DNA from: Paludibacteraceae bacterium
GTDB lineage: Bacteria; Bacteroidota; Bacteroidia; Bacteroidales; Paludibacteraceae
Direction of reading: 5' to 3'
Length of the DNA: 46,837 nt
Assembly (NCBI GenBank): GCA_024401515.1
Contig: JAKSKY010000006.1
Span: 1-46,837 of the forward strand
Part shown: piece by piece, positions 35,506 through 43,914 of the stretch
How positions within the stretch are numbered: position 1 is the stretch's first letter
How the letters are laid out: every line of letters starts with the position of its first letter
Notes under the pieces: model-generated
What the model was told of the DNA's origin: nothing
Databases searched by the model: none
What the model saw: only the letters and a program-made list of their open reading frames with translations
Made by a program: the position numbers and the translations under genes

Positions 35506-36870
35506 TTACTTTAAAATCAGTTTTTCTGTGTGAACTGATCCGTTGGAAATGACTTTTACAATGTAAACACCTTTGTTTTGATCGCCTAAATTAATAGTGG
35601 TGCGAGAACCAATATGATCGGCGGAATAGATCAATTTGCCAGTTATGTCACAGATGTCGACAGTATTATACTCCTCTTCTCCGTCGCCGAAATAGATGGT
35701 GAACTCATCTGTGGAAGGGTTAGGGGAGATTGTGAAATTCGCGCTTGGACCTTCAGGTAGAAAATCTCCGTTCATTTCTTCTTCCTCTTCCCAATCTTCC
35801 AAACGAAGACCTCTTAGACTATTGGGACTATATTCCCATGGACATTTGTATATTTCCGCGTGAAGTTTTCCTCCATTGTTTACTTTGAATCCTTTTTTTA
35901 GATTGATTCTTTTCCCTGCGGTATAGTCTGAATAGCCTCCTGATATCGTTTGCGTTGAATTAATTAAATAGGCAGACTCTGTCGTTTTGTCTGTAGAAAC
36001 TGTGCCCGAAAGATTCGGTAAAGCATTGTCGTATAGCATTCTACAATTTCTGTAGTCTGACGTGGTACTCCAAAATTGAGGATGTTCACCGTATGTTTTA
36101 ACCAGTGCGCAGACATAAGCCTCTTCTTCGCTTACTTTGTTGTCTCCGTTAAGATCGTACTCCAAAGCACCTACCGTTAAACTGTTTGTGTGGTATTTGA
36201 CTTTGTATTCACCGGCTAATGCTGTTGTGAAGGCTTCCCAAGTTCCGTTACCTGTGTTGTAGTTGTATCGTGATCCGTTTTTGTCATCCTCGTTTGTGAT
36301 GATGGTAACTTCTTTCCCGTATTCCTCCAATTCGGAAATCTTGCTAATCATACTACCACTGAAACATACTAAAAACCAGACATGGATTTTCTTGCATTTG
36401 ACATCCTTTAGCATGGATAGCCATTGTGTGTCGTAAATGGCACCTCCAATTACTGCATAGCCACCATGGGACCCGCCGGCCATAAATACATATAGTTCGT
36501 CGTTCTCCGTCATTTTACTGTTAACGGTGTTGATGGCATTTTGTATATTGGTTATTCCGCTGCCCCAATCGACATCATTGATTCCGTCCGCATCAAGATC
36601 TAGGGCTTGTTTGTAACAAACTTGGATGTTGTCGTTGACGTTGTTGTTGTTTTTGTCGTCTGGAATGCCTAACACTCTGTTGAGATATTGATATGTTCTC
36701 GCCACATCAATCGCTTGAAAATCAAATCCGCCAAGTCCTAATACGGCATAGGCATTAGGGGAACTTTTTCCGGACTTGTTGAACATTATCGGTATGTTTG
36801 GTATCTCTGCCCATATATTGAGGCTGAGCATATTGACCAATAATAGGAGAGAAAATAATTTCTTTTTCAT
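35506..36870 (-). CDS. Legumain-like (C13/clan CD) peptidase with type A T9SS sorting domain
   Basis: 454 residues with a signal peptide (1-21, ending NIWA). The likely dyad is H135 in FMAGGSHGG and C169 in FLVCFSGSM; the latter matches the ACESGSM motif of asparaginyl endopeptidases (C13). Two calcium-binding-like loops are seen: DLDADGINDVD (91-101) and an EF-hand-type DLNGDNKVSEEE (239-250). Residues 320-341 form a short adhesion-like strand set, and residues about 376-454 (ISPNPSTDEF through HTEKLILK) are a T9SS type A sorting domain, so the enzyme should be exported and surface-bound. It follows the coiled-coil gene by 27 bases. A caspase-like identity is the alternative. Confidence 0.85.
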   Translation of the reverse strand: MKKKLFSLLLLVNMLSLNIWAEIPNIPIMFNKSGKSSPNAYAVLGLGGFDFQAIDVARTYQYLNRVLGIPDDKNNNNVNDNIQVCYKQALDLDADGINDVDWGSGITNIQNAINTVNSKMTENDELYVFMAGGSHGGYAVIGGAIYDTQWLSMLKDVKCKKIHVWFLVCFSGSMISKISELEEYGKEVTIITNEDDKNGSRYNYNTGNGTWEAFTTALAGEYKVKYHTNSLTVGALEYDLNGDNKVSEEEAYVCALVKTYGEHPQFWSTTSDYRNCRMLYDNALPNLSGTVSTDKTTESAYLINSTQTISGGYSDYTAGKRINLKKGFKVNNGGKLHAEIYKCPWEYSPNSLRGLRLEDWEEEEEMNGDFLPEGPSANFTISPNPSTDEFTIYFGDGEEEYNTVDICDITGKLIYSADHIGSRTTINLGDQNKGVYIVKVISNGSVHTEKLILK

Positions 36871-36897
36871 TGTAACTTGTTTTTTTTTGAGAATGAA

Positions 36898-37662
36898 TTA
36901 TTTTTCTAATAACTCCATCTTAGCCTTCAAGGCTTGATTCTCTTTTTGTAACTCAATCATGTGAAGCGTCAACTCTTCCACTTTTTCCAAAAGAAGATTG
37001 CTCATCTCAGCGACGCTCATGCCGTTTTGTGCCATTTCAGATGCGGAAGGAACGCCAGGAAGGTGTTTGTTCTTTTTGACGTAACTCTCTACTTCACTTA
37101 ACGATTTCAAATCGTAGTTGTCTTCGAAGACGTAGTCTGCGGCATTGTTCATATCCACGGTGATGTCTTGTGTGCGAATGTTCTTTGTGTTCACCTCCGT
37201 TACGTTCAACTCGTCTTTGCAGGAGAGTTTCCCGTTTACAATTACTTCGTTGTTGATGGTTAATTTACCAAAGTTGACAATGGCGTTTTTGTAGCTGCCC
37301 ATGTAACTCAATGTGCTAAGTTCTAATTCTCCGTTATTGTTCCATTTTGTGGAGAATGTCGGATTGTATGGATGGTTCGAACCTCCTTTGACCAATCTTA
37401 GTGAAGTAGCGGAGACGGCACCTTCTTGGGTTACTTCGAACATTTGGTTGTAACCTCCCACCATGCTGTTGGTGCAACGTATGAAATAGTTGGGTGATTG
37501 TTGTGTCTTATTGCCTGATTTGTCTTGAGTGTAGTGTGGCGTTAGGTAAAATGTATGTGCATTAGATACGCCTTTGTTGTTCTCTGTGAGGTTAGTTTGC
37601 GCCAAAGCGTTAAATGAAAAACTTGCGGCAATGATTGCTGCTGATAAAAACTTTAAGTTCAT
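36898..37662 (-). CDS. Exported coiled-coil surface protein, tail-fibre-like C-terminus
   Basis: 254 residues with a signal peptide (1-21, ending ALAQ). The middle is beta-rich and the last 80 residues contain YDLKSLSEVESYVKKNKHLPGVPSASEMAQNG and a coiled coil ending in MELLEK. This end is a recognised Bacteroidota module often labelled tail-fibre protein; no other phage gene is nearby, so it is best viewed as a host surface or trimerising module. It lacks a T9SS sorting domain. It leads the two-gene unit that ends with the C13-like peptidase; whether it is a substrate, inhibitor or partner is unknown. Confidence 0.8.
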   Translation of the reverse strand: MNLKFLSAAIIAASFSFNALAQTNLTENNKGVSNAHTFYLTPHYTQDKSGNKTQQSPNYFIRCTNSMVGGYNQMFEVTQEGAVSATSLRLVKGGSNHPYNPTFSTKWNNNGELELSTLSYMGSYKNAIVNFGKLTINNEVIVNGKLSCKDELNVTEVNTKNIRTQDITVDMNNAADYVFEDNYDLKSLSEVESYVKKNKHLPGVPSASEMAQNGMSVAEMSNLLLEKVEELTLHMIELQKENQALKAKMELLEK

Positions 37663-37800
37663 AATTAGAAATTTAAATAAATGTTATTAATTAATGTAGT
37701 TATATTATCATAAAAATTGATAATAATAAATTAATACATGCAAAAATCGTGCCACAAATATTGATAATATATAATAAAACATTGTAAATATTGTGTATAG

Positions 37801-37808
37801 TATATTTG
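37801..37808 (+). promoter_or_regulatory. -7 box TATATTTG for the gene at 37921
   Basis: Exact TAnnTTTG match with TTG at 37782 as a possible -33. It predicts a leader of about 105 bases. The rest of the 258-base gap is A/T-rich without a visible gene. Confidence 0.55.
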
Positions 37809-37920
37809 TTCTATTGGGCGGAGGCCGTTGTTATTACTGTTTCCCATATTTCTATTGAATTGTTCGTTATGAATTGGATTGCTATGACTATAATTTCGCC
37901 ATCGTATTAAATTATTTTTT

Positions 37921-38460
37921 ATGGAAGATTATGATTCGATTGAGGAGCGGATATTGGCCGTTTCGGAAGGTGAGGTTGTTCGGGAAAGACCTTGCCTTAG
38001 AGTTCCCTTGATGGTGGGGGCTTGGGGAATGTTATTGCTGGTTCTGATGTCGGATCGGTTGGCTCTCATCCCTGCGGTCCCATTACGGACAATCATCTTT
38101 TATGTTGGATGGGGGTTGGTGGTGTGTGGATTGGTTTTGTTGCGTAGATGTACCCCGCATCTCTACGAAAGATCTTCCGGTGAGCCAATGACCCAATATG
38201 AACTTGAGTTTGACGCAAAGCGGATGGGAGAGGTGATGAACTACTATGAATCAGGTGATTACGAAGCCTTGGTGAGGTGTTGTGTGAAGAGCAACGGAGG
38301 TTTGCGTTTGACGATTGTCTCATCTTCGGATGGTATGCTGTCTTTTACACAGATGTCCAAGTTTGTTCCGTATACTTACGAACCGATAGAGAATGTGCGT
38401 GTTTGGCGAGGGTGCGCTTCTTGGAAAAAAGTGATGCTTTCTTATGGGAAGAAGGTGTGA
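37921..38460 (+). CDS. Small two-helix membrane protein, unknown
   Basis: 179 residues. Two hydrophobic segments (about 29-46 and 56-73) are followed by a soluble C-terminal half with ELEFDAKRMGEVMNYYESGDYEALVRC. No motif or family is recognised. The N-terminus is acidic and probably cytoplasmic. It converges with the U32 peptidase gene, its stop lying 10 bases away from that gene's stop. It is convincing as a gene because of its own promoter and full open frame. Confidence 0.6.
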   Translation: MEDYDSIEERILAVSEGEVVRERPCLRVPLMVGAWGMLLLVLMSDRLALIPAVPLRTIIFYVGWGLVVCGLVLLRRCTPHLYERSSGEPMTQYELEFDAKRMGEVMNYYESGDYEALVRCCVKSNGGLRLTIVSSSDGMLSFTQMSKFVPYTYEPIENVRVWRGCASWKKVMLSYGKKV

Positions 38461-38470
38461 TGGAGTGCGT

Positions 38471-40282
38471 TTATTGGGCGATAATCGTCATTTCGCAATC
38501 TTTGCAGTTAAAGTTTAGCGTGTACGCCTTCCCGTTGTTGGCGATTAAGGTAAGGGGCTCCTTGATTTCGTTGGCTGCTTTGTCTTGCTTCTTGCAGTAT
38601 CCTAGTGTGTGGCGAATACAATGTTTACAGGTCATGACAGGTACTCCGCTTTGAGGTTCCTTCTCAAAGGACGGTGCGATGTGCTCCACTTGGTGTTGTG
38701 TGTAGAACTCTTTGGCCTTTTTATTGTGGACATTACCCCTGTAATCCAATTCGTGGGTGATGTATGGATGAGATGTTTTTGGGAAGACAAATTCAGACTT
38801 TCTCCGTTGTTTGGCTCTCTCCGCTTCCAATGCTTCCAATAAGTCACGACGCCATTGTGTGATGATGCCCGCCGGAATAAAGAAGATGTCGCTTTTAATC
38901 TCCACTTCATCCACCCGAAAGATGGTGTTGCCACTCTTTTGGAAGATGGAAACGATATTCTCCCTTTGGCGGTCAGGATTTTTACAAGCCTCTTTCTCGT
39001 TAGGAATTGTAATGGTTGAGGTGATGTTATCCTCGTCGATGGCAGTAGCGGACAATCCCTCTGCGTCCTCTGTGAGTATGATCTTGGCGTTAATCTTTCG
39101 TTCTGCGGACTCTTTGGACAATGTCTTTTCAAAGGCTTGGTCCATATTGCGGTAGAGCAAAGTGTTGCTTGGCATGTTGATTCGTTCCGCGGGGGTGATG
39201 ATGTTGCCTTCCACTGTGTTCGCCCTGAATCCGTGGAACTCGCCGTTCTGGTCTATGTAACAGAAACCATCTCCGTTGGACATGGTTTTCTCCGTTTGGA
39301 CGATGATTTTACCATTACGGCTATAGGCGTTGCCCATCTTTTCTCCAGTTGATTTCGGAGTCTCCATTTGGATGATGTCACGTCTTCTTCCGTGAAGGAA
39401 ATAGTCGATGGACCCTCGGTGGAAACTCTTTTCCGTATCAGGCGTGAAGGTGTAGGTGCAGTGGCCGGAACTGGCTTGCGTATAAATCTTGCCGTCTAGG
39501 ATTTGGTCCAATGCTTGACGGTAGGATGCGGTGACATTCTTCACGTAGGATAAATCCTTCAACCGTCCCTCGATTTTCAAGGAGGAGACACCTGCGTCGA
39601 TCAACTCTTTCAAATGGGCGGAGAGGTTGAAATCTTTTAGGGAGAGTAGATATTTGTCTTGTGCTAAGATTTTTCCTGTTGCGTCTTTTAACGAATAGGG
39701 GAGTCTGCAGAATTGCGCGCAGTTTCCTCGGTTGGCGCTTCGTCCGCAACCATTCTGACTCATATAGCATACGCCACTGTAACTGACGCAGAGGGCGCCG
39801 TGGACGAATGCTTCCAATTGAACGTGGGTGGATTGCGCGATGTTTCTTATTTGTTCGATGGATAATTCCCTGGCCAAAACCACCTGCTCGAATCCGGCCT
39901 TCTCCAAAAACTGTACCTTTTCGGGGGTGCGGTTGTCCATTTGGGTGCTGGCGTGTAATGGGATGGGCGGAATATCCAATTGGGTAATGCCGAAGTCCTG
40001 CACGATGAGCGCGTCGGCGCCAATGTTGTAGAGCTGATGGATGATGCGTTCCGCCTGTGTTAGCTCCTCGTCCGTAAGGATGGTGTTGAGGGCGACGTAA
40101 ACCTTCGCGTAGTATTTGTGCGCGTATTGGATCAGTCGTTCAATCTCTTCGATTGTATTGCCAGCTGCCGCTCTTGCGCTGAATTGGGGAGCACCGATGT
40201 AGACGGCATCTGCACCGTGGTTGATGGCCTCGATGCCGATATCCGCATTTTTGGCGGGTGCGAGCAATTCAATCTTCCGCAT
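38471..40282 (-). CDS. U32-family peptidase-like protein, probable rRNA hydroxylase RlhA type
   Basis: 603 residues. An N-terminal U32 TIM-barrel ([20 protein letters not shown] and GADAVYIGAPQFSARA) is followed by the conserved cysteine cluster C165, C172, C179, C188 and C192 (ALCVSYSGVCYMSQNGCGR...NCAQFC), which in this family holds an Fe-S cluster. A DUF3656-like domain follows, and a second cysteine-rich end (TCKHCIRHTLGYC and NCKDCEM) closes the protein. U32 proteins act in prephenate-dependent RNA hydroxylation, and RlhA (23S rRNA C2501) shares this layout; TrhP-type tRNA hydroxylation is the alternative. Its ATG overlaps the metA stop by one base (TAATG), so the two genes are translationally coupled. 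Confidence 0.88.
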   Translation of the reverse strand: MRKIELLAPAKNADIGIEAINHGADAVYIGAPQFSARAAAGNTIEEIERLIQYAHKYYAKVYVALNTILTDEELTQAERIIHQLYNIGADALIVQDFGITQLDIPPIPLHASTQMDNRTPEKVQFLEKAGFEQVVLARELSIEQIRNIAQSTHVQLEAFVHGALCVSYSGVCYMSQNGCGRSANRGNCAQFCRLPYSLKDATGKILAQDKYLLSLKDFNLSAHLKELIDAGVSSLKIEGRLKDLSYVKNVTASYRQALDQILDGKIYTQASSGHCTYTFTPDTEKSFHRGSIDYFLHGRRRDIIQMETPKSTGEKMGNAYSRNGKIIVQTEKTMSNGDGFCYIDQNGEFHGFRANTVEGNIITPAERINMPSNTLLYRNMDQAFEKTLSKESAERKINAKIILTEDAEGLSATAIDEDNITSTITIPNEKEACKNPDRQRENIVSIFQKSGNTIFRVDEVEIKSDIFFIPAGIITQWRRDLLEALEAERAKQRRKSEFVFPKTSHPYITHELDYRGNVHNKKAKEFYTQHQVEHIAPSFEKEPQSGVPVMTCKHCIRHTLGYCKKQDKAANEIKEPLTLIANNGKAYTLNFNCKDCEMTIIAQ

Positions 40283-41199
40283 TATCGAATGTGGCTGATG
40301 TTATAAGGCGTCTTTTGGTAGACGAAGTAATTCAACCAATTGGTAAATAGTAAGTTACCATGGCTTCTCCAACGAACGACAGGTTTTTTCTTCGGATCGT
40401 CATCCTCGAAATAGTTGCATGGGATTTGGATCTCCAATCCCTTCTCCTTATCTCTGAAATACTCGTCTTTCAAGGTGTTAGGTGCATATTCGGAGTGTCC
40501 TGTGATGAAAAACTCACGGCCGTTTCTGCCTTGTACGATGTAAACGCCCGCCTCATCAGATTCGGAGATGATTTTCAATCCTGGAATCTTTTCGATATCC
40601 GCTCTTCTCACCTCTGTGTGGCGACTGTGTGGCGCATAGAAGATGTCGTCAAATCCTCTGAAAATAGGATTCTTAGAGTCCAACACTTTGTGTTTGAACA
40701 CACCAAACTTCTTTTGGCTTAGCGGGTATTTAGGCACGCCATAATAGTGGTATAGTCCCGCCTGGGCTGCCCAACAGATGTAGAGGGTGGAGGTGACGTG
40801 TGTCTTGGCCCAATCGAAAATCTCCACGATTTCGTTCCAGTAGGTAACCTCTTCGAATTCGTAGTTCTCGATGGGTGCGCCTGTGATGATCATACCGTCA
40901 TATCTTTGCTTTTTGATGGTGTCGAAATCTTTGTAAAAGGTCATCATGTGCTCCATGGGCGTGTTCTTAGAGGTGTGGCTTTTGATTTTCAAAAGGTCCA
41001 ACTCTATTTGCAACGGTGTGTTGGAAAGCAGTCTGATAAGGTCCGTTTCCGTCGTGATTTTCAACGGCATCAAATTCAGTACGATGATTTTGAGCGGGCG
41101 GATATCTTGATTAGCGGCGGATTCGGAATCCTTTACGAAGATGTTCTCCTTCTTCAACGCATCGACTGCTGGTAAGTTTGATGGTATGTTTAGTGGCAT
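40282..41199 (-). CDS. metA: Homoserine O-acetyltransferase (MetA family)
   Basis: 305 residues, all MetA motifs present. The catalytic C142 lies in [10 protein letters not shown]235 and E237 in TGHSEYAP, and the residue at position 111 is Glu ([10 protein letters not shown]). In this family Glu111 is associated with acetyl-CoA use, while Gly at this position marks the succinyl-CoA enzymes, so acetylation of homoserine is predicted. This fits the O-acetylhomoserine sulfhydrylase at 10782-12074. The start has a strong Shine-Dalgarno (AGGAGGA at 41204-41210). The stop overlaps the start of the U32 gene by one base. Confidence 0.95.
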   Translation of the reverse strand: MPLNIPSNLPAVDALKKENIFVKDSESAANQDIRPLKIIVLNLMPLKITTETDLIRLLSNTPLQIELDLLKIKSHTSKNTPMEHMMTFYKDFDTIKKQRYDGMIITGAPIENYEFEEVTYWNEIVEIFDWAKTHVTSTLYICWAAQAGLYHYYGVPKYPLSQKKFGVFKHKVLDSKNPIFRGFDDIFYAPHSRHTEVRRADIEKIPGLKIISESDEAGVYIVQGRNGREFFITGHSEYAPNTLKDEYFRDKEKGLEIQIPCNYFEDDDPKKKPVVRWRSHGNLLFTNWLNYFVYQKTPYNISHIR

Positions 41200-41203
41200 A
41201 TTC

Positions 41204-41210
41204 TCCTCCT
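41204..41210 (-). promoter_or_regulatory. Strong Shine-Dalgarno AGGAGGA for metA
   Basis: Four bases before the metA ATG. Together with metY it stands out against the weak or absent motifs of other genes. Confidence 0.8.
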
Positions 41211-41223
41211 ATTTTTCTTTGCG

Positions 41224-41231
41224 CAAAGATA
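41224..41231 (-). promoter_or_regulatory. -7 box TATCTTTG of metA
   Basis: Exact match on the minus strand, 24 bases from the start codon, so the leader is very short. Confidence 0.65.
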
Positions 41232-41252
41232 CGAAAATCCGCAAAATATTAT

Positions 41253-41260
41253 TACTTTTG
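41253..41260 (+). promoter_or_regulatory. -7 box TACTTTTG of the radical SAM/lipoprotein pair
   Basis: TAnnTTTG match facing away from the metA promoter, about 57 bases before ATG 41318. Confidence 0.6.
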
Positions 41261-41317
41261 CTTTTGAATTCATTGGGGAATTAGTAATGTGTGTTTAATT
41301 TATTTAAATTTCTATTT

Positions 41318-41755
41318 ATGAAAATCAGAAAATTTGTTCAGTTGATTTTGAGTGCCATATTAGGTTTGATGGGCTGTTCGGAGTGTGCTGTTGAAGAGTA
41401 TGGCTGTCCTTCCGCCGACTTTGAGATGAAGGGAAAGGTGGTCAATGAGAAGGGTGAGGCTATGCCTGATGTAGATGTAAGTAATTCCTATCCACAAAGT
41501 GATACTTCCCGAATTTATAGACCTGTCGCCACTACGAATGAGTCAGGCGAATATGTCGTTCAGGACGATTTATATAATTTGTGGGAGCAAGCCGAAGGCT
41601 ATTCTTTCCGTTTTGTGGGGGATACGACGAAATACGAACCTTTCGACACGATTATTCCGCGCTCAAGTCTGAACTTCAAAGGCGGAGATGGTGATTGGTA
41701 TCAAGGAAAGGCTTCGGTTGTCGTAAATGTTACTTTGAAAGAAAAGACAAAATAG
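41318..41755 (+). CDS. Lipoprotein partner of the radical SAM/SPASM enzyme
   Basis: 145 residues. The lipobox LGLMGC places the lipidated cysteine at residue 20; two more cysteines follow at 23 and 30 in SECAVEEYGCPSADF, and the rest of the protein has none. Residues about 33-110 form a carboxypeptidase-regulatory-like strand set (FEMKGKVVNEKGEAMPDVDVS). The layout (lipobox, short Cys-rich YGxPxADF-type segment, then a beta domain) matches what I recall as the lipoprotein of the rSAM/lipoprotein system in Bacteroidota. ATG 41318 is preferred over GTG 41291. The enzyme gene begins one base after the stop. Confidence 0.85.
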   Translation: MKIRKFVQLILSAILGLMGCSECAVEEYGCPSADFEMKGKVVNEKGEAMPDVDVSNSYPQSDTSRIYRPVATTNESGEYVVQDDLYNLWEQAEGYSFRFVGDTTKYEPFDTIIPRSSLNFKGGDGDWYQGKASVVVNVTLKEKTK

Positions 41756-41756
41756 G

Positions 41757-42848
41757 ATGAAACAAAACCCAGAGAAAATATCCTTCAAGAAGAAGGTGGC
41801 GATGTCCTTATTTGACCGTTATCGCCACAATGCGGCTAAAATCCACGATTTGACCTATCTCTTTTGGGAGACCACATTGCGTTGCCCTCTCAATTGTCAG
41901 CATTGCGGAAGTGATTGTCGTGCGGACTCTTCCGTGAAGGATATGCCAGTGGCTGATTTCGTGAATGCGGTGAAACAAATCGTTCCGATTGTGGATCCAC
42001 ACCATACGATGATCGTTTTTACAGGTGGAGAATCTTTGGTTCGCCATGATTTGGAAGAGGCTGGTCAGGCGATGTATGACATGGGCTTCCCTTGGGGAAT
42101 TGTGACCAATGGTTTCTTGCTGACTCCACAACGCCTTCAATCATTGCTCAATGCGGGTATGCGATCCTGCACGGTGAGTCTGGATGGATTGGAGGAGTCC
42201 CATAATTGGTTGAGAGGACATTCGGACTCTTTCCGTAGGGCAGTGGCGGCGATCAAATTATTGCCCGCGACAGACTTGCGTTTTGATGTTTGTACCTGTG
42301 TGAACAATAGGAATTTTGAGGAACTCTCTCAAATTAAGGAGTTGTTGATTGATTGTGGTGTGAAGGAGTGGCGCCTTTTTACGATATTCCCTATCGGAAG
42401 AGCTGCTAACAATCCAGAGCTACAATTGTCTGATGAACGCTTCAAGGCGGTCTTCGATTTTATTGCGGAGACTCGTAAGGAGGGAAGAATCAAGGTCTCT
42501 TATGGTTGTGAAGGCTTTTTGGGCGATTATGAGATGGAAGTGCGGGATAATTTCTTCTTCTGCCGAGCTGGAATCAATGTGGGTTCCGTTTTGGTGGATG
42601 GAAGCATTTCCGCTTGTCCCGATTTGCGTGGTAGATTTATCCAGGGCAATATTTACAAGGATAATTTGGCGGATGTTTGGCAAAACCGTTACCAAATCAT
42701 GCGTGACCGTAAATGGACCAAGACGGGTATTTGCAAGGATTGCGACTTCTTCAACCATTGTGAGGGCAATGGACTCCATTTGCGTGATGAGGCAACCAAT
42801 GAATTGGCCTTCTGTCATTTGAAGCGCATCATGGGAGGGGTAAAATAA
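41757..42848 (+). CDS. Radical SAM/SPASM enzyme of the rSAM/lipoprotein pair
   Basis: 363 residues. The radical SAM cluster motif is C43-x3-C47-x2-C50 (CPLNCQHC), with a further C54. VFTGGESLVRHDL is the GGE-type SAM-binding strand. The C-terminal SPASM domain carries C269, C287, C326, C329, C335 and C353, enough for two extra Fe-S clusters. SPASM enzymes modify peptides or proteins; the lipoprotein next door, with its three clustered cysteines, is the obvious candidate substrate but this is inference. I recall the family name as a radical SAM enzyme of an rSAM/lipoprotein system; its reaction is not known to me. Confidence 0.9.
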   Translation: MKQNPEKISFKKKVAMSLFDRYRHNAAKIHDLTYLFWETTLRCPLNCQHCGSDCRADSSVKDMPVADFVNAVKQIVPIVDPHHTMIVFTGGESLVRHDLEEAGQAMYDMGFPWGIVTNGFLLTPQRLQSLLNAGMRSCTVSLDGLEESHNWLRGHSDSFRRAVAAIKLLPATDLRFDVCTCVNNRNFEELSQIKELLIDCGVKEWRLFTIFPIGRAANNPELQLSDERFKAVFDFIAETRKEGRIKVSYGCEGFLGDYEMEVRDNFFFCRAGINVGSVLVDGSISACPDLRGRFIQGNIYKDNLADVWQNRYQIMRDRKWTKTGICKDCDFFNHCEGNGLHLRDEATNELAFCHLKRIMGGVK

Positions 42849-42849
42849 T

Positions 42850-42898
42850 TAAGAGTTAAGAAACGTCAGTTCGACGAAGTCAATTAAGAATTAAGAGT
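42850..42898 (-). repeat. Inverted-orientation heptamer pairs flanking a 21-base insert
   Basis: TAAGAGT-TAAGAAA (42850-42863) and TAAGAAT-TAAGAGT (42885-42898), the reverse complement of the family at 424-458, separated by a G/C-richer segment that starts CGTCAGTTCGACG. Confidence 0.7.
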
Positions 42899-42902
42899 TT
42901 TC

Positions 42903-43856
42903 GTGAAACATATATCCCTTTTGCTGTTTTTGTTATGTTCCATCAGTCTGTTTGCCACAGAAGCCACGGATGTTTCAATGATGGAGCTTAATGGACCTGT
43001 GAAGTCATATTTCAAAGATGGGGAAAAATTCTATTTCGACAAGTCAGGTAATTTGACACATGCAAAGGTTCGTGCAAAACATGATGTGATTGTTCATTGG
43101 GATGAATACTACAAACATTCTTTTGATAAAAAGGGGAGACGAGTGAAGTCAAAAGTTTACAAAGATTCAACATTCAAAGAGCTTCTATATTCCATCAAAT
43201 ACAAATACGATAAAAAGGGTGTTTTGATTGAGAAAGTCACGAGTCAAGGTGTGTCAACCAGTTATAACGCCATTTCCAAGTGGGAAGAAGTTTTATCCAA
43301 ATATGGCAATAAAAAGCACCAACCAAATTCAGAGGAAAAGCGAACGGACAAACAGGTGTATGACAACAAAAAGTTCCATCTCGTCGTATATGATACCACT
43401 TATTGCTTTTATGATGAAAAAGGCGATTTGACATTCTATATAGAACGCGGAACATGGAATGAGACATCGAATTCCCGCAGTTATTGTCGTAAAGTCTCTT
43501 CCTGCGGAGACACTTTAATGACAAGATCCATATCGACAAAAGCTAATGACACAGCAGATTACTGTACATTAACAATTGTCCAAAACTTTCGGAAAATAGA
43601 AGAGAAGGTGTTTAGATACGGATCTTCTGATTCTATAGATTATATTGATAAATTCAAATACAATGATCATGGTCTTCTTGCAGAAAAATATATGTACAGA
43701 AAAAACTATGATGATTACTTCCCGTGGACCATTCACAACATTGATTGCACAATCACATACCAATATGATCAATTGAACAATCTAGTGGGAGAGGAATGGT
43801 TGTATAACGACAAAAAGAAAACCGAGACAAAAAAATACGAGATTGAGTATTATTGA
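42903..43856 (+). CDS. Exported YD/RHS-like repeat protein, unknown
   Basis: 317 residues with a signal peptide (1-19, ending SLFA). The body has loosely repeated strands of the form Y-x-[FY]-D-x2-G-[NR]-[LR] (KFYFDKSGNL, KHSFDKKGRR, KYKYDKKGVL, TYCFYDEKGDL, KFKYNDHGLL, TYQYDQLNNL), as in YD/RHS-type or toxin-immunity-like surface proteins. It has no C-terminal toxin domain and no sorting signal. Translation likely starts at GTG 42903. Compared with its neighbours it is rich in Lys/Tyr and A/T. It is downstream of the radical SAM gene but separated by a repeat. Confidence 0.7.
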   Translation: MKHISLLLFLLCSISLFATEATDVSMMELNGPVKSYFKDGEKFYFDKSGNLTHAKVRAKHDVIVHWDEYYKHSFDKKGRRVKSKVYKDSTFKELLYSIKYKYDKKGVLIEKVTSQGVSTSYNAISKWEEVLSKYGNKKHQPNSEEKRTDKQVYDNKKFHLVVYDTTYCFYDEKGDLTFYIERGTWNETSNSRSYCRKVSSCGDTLMTRSISTKANDTADYCTLTIVQNFRKIEEKVFRYGSSDSIDYIDKFKYNDHGLLAEKYMYRKNYDDYFPWTIHNIDCTITYQYDQLNNLVGEEWLYNDKKKTETKKYEIEYY

Positions 43857-43914
43857 TTGGTTGTTTCCTATTCCTTCTATTGACTAATTTATGTCCCTTC
43901 CCTTGTGAAATAGG

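Noticed and set aside
36898-37662. Prophage tail-fibre gene
   Set aside because: The C-terminal module resembles tail-fibre annotations, but there is no other phage gene, integrase or attachment site around it, and it has a signal peptide.
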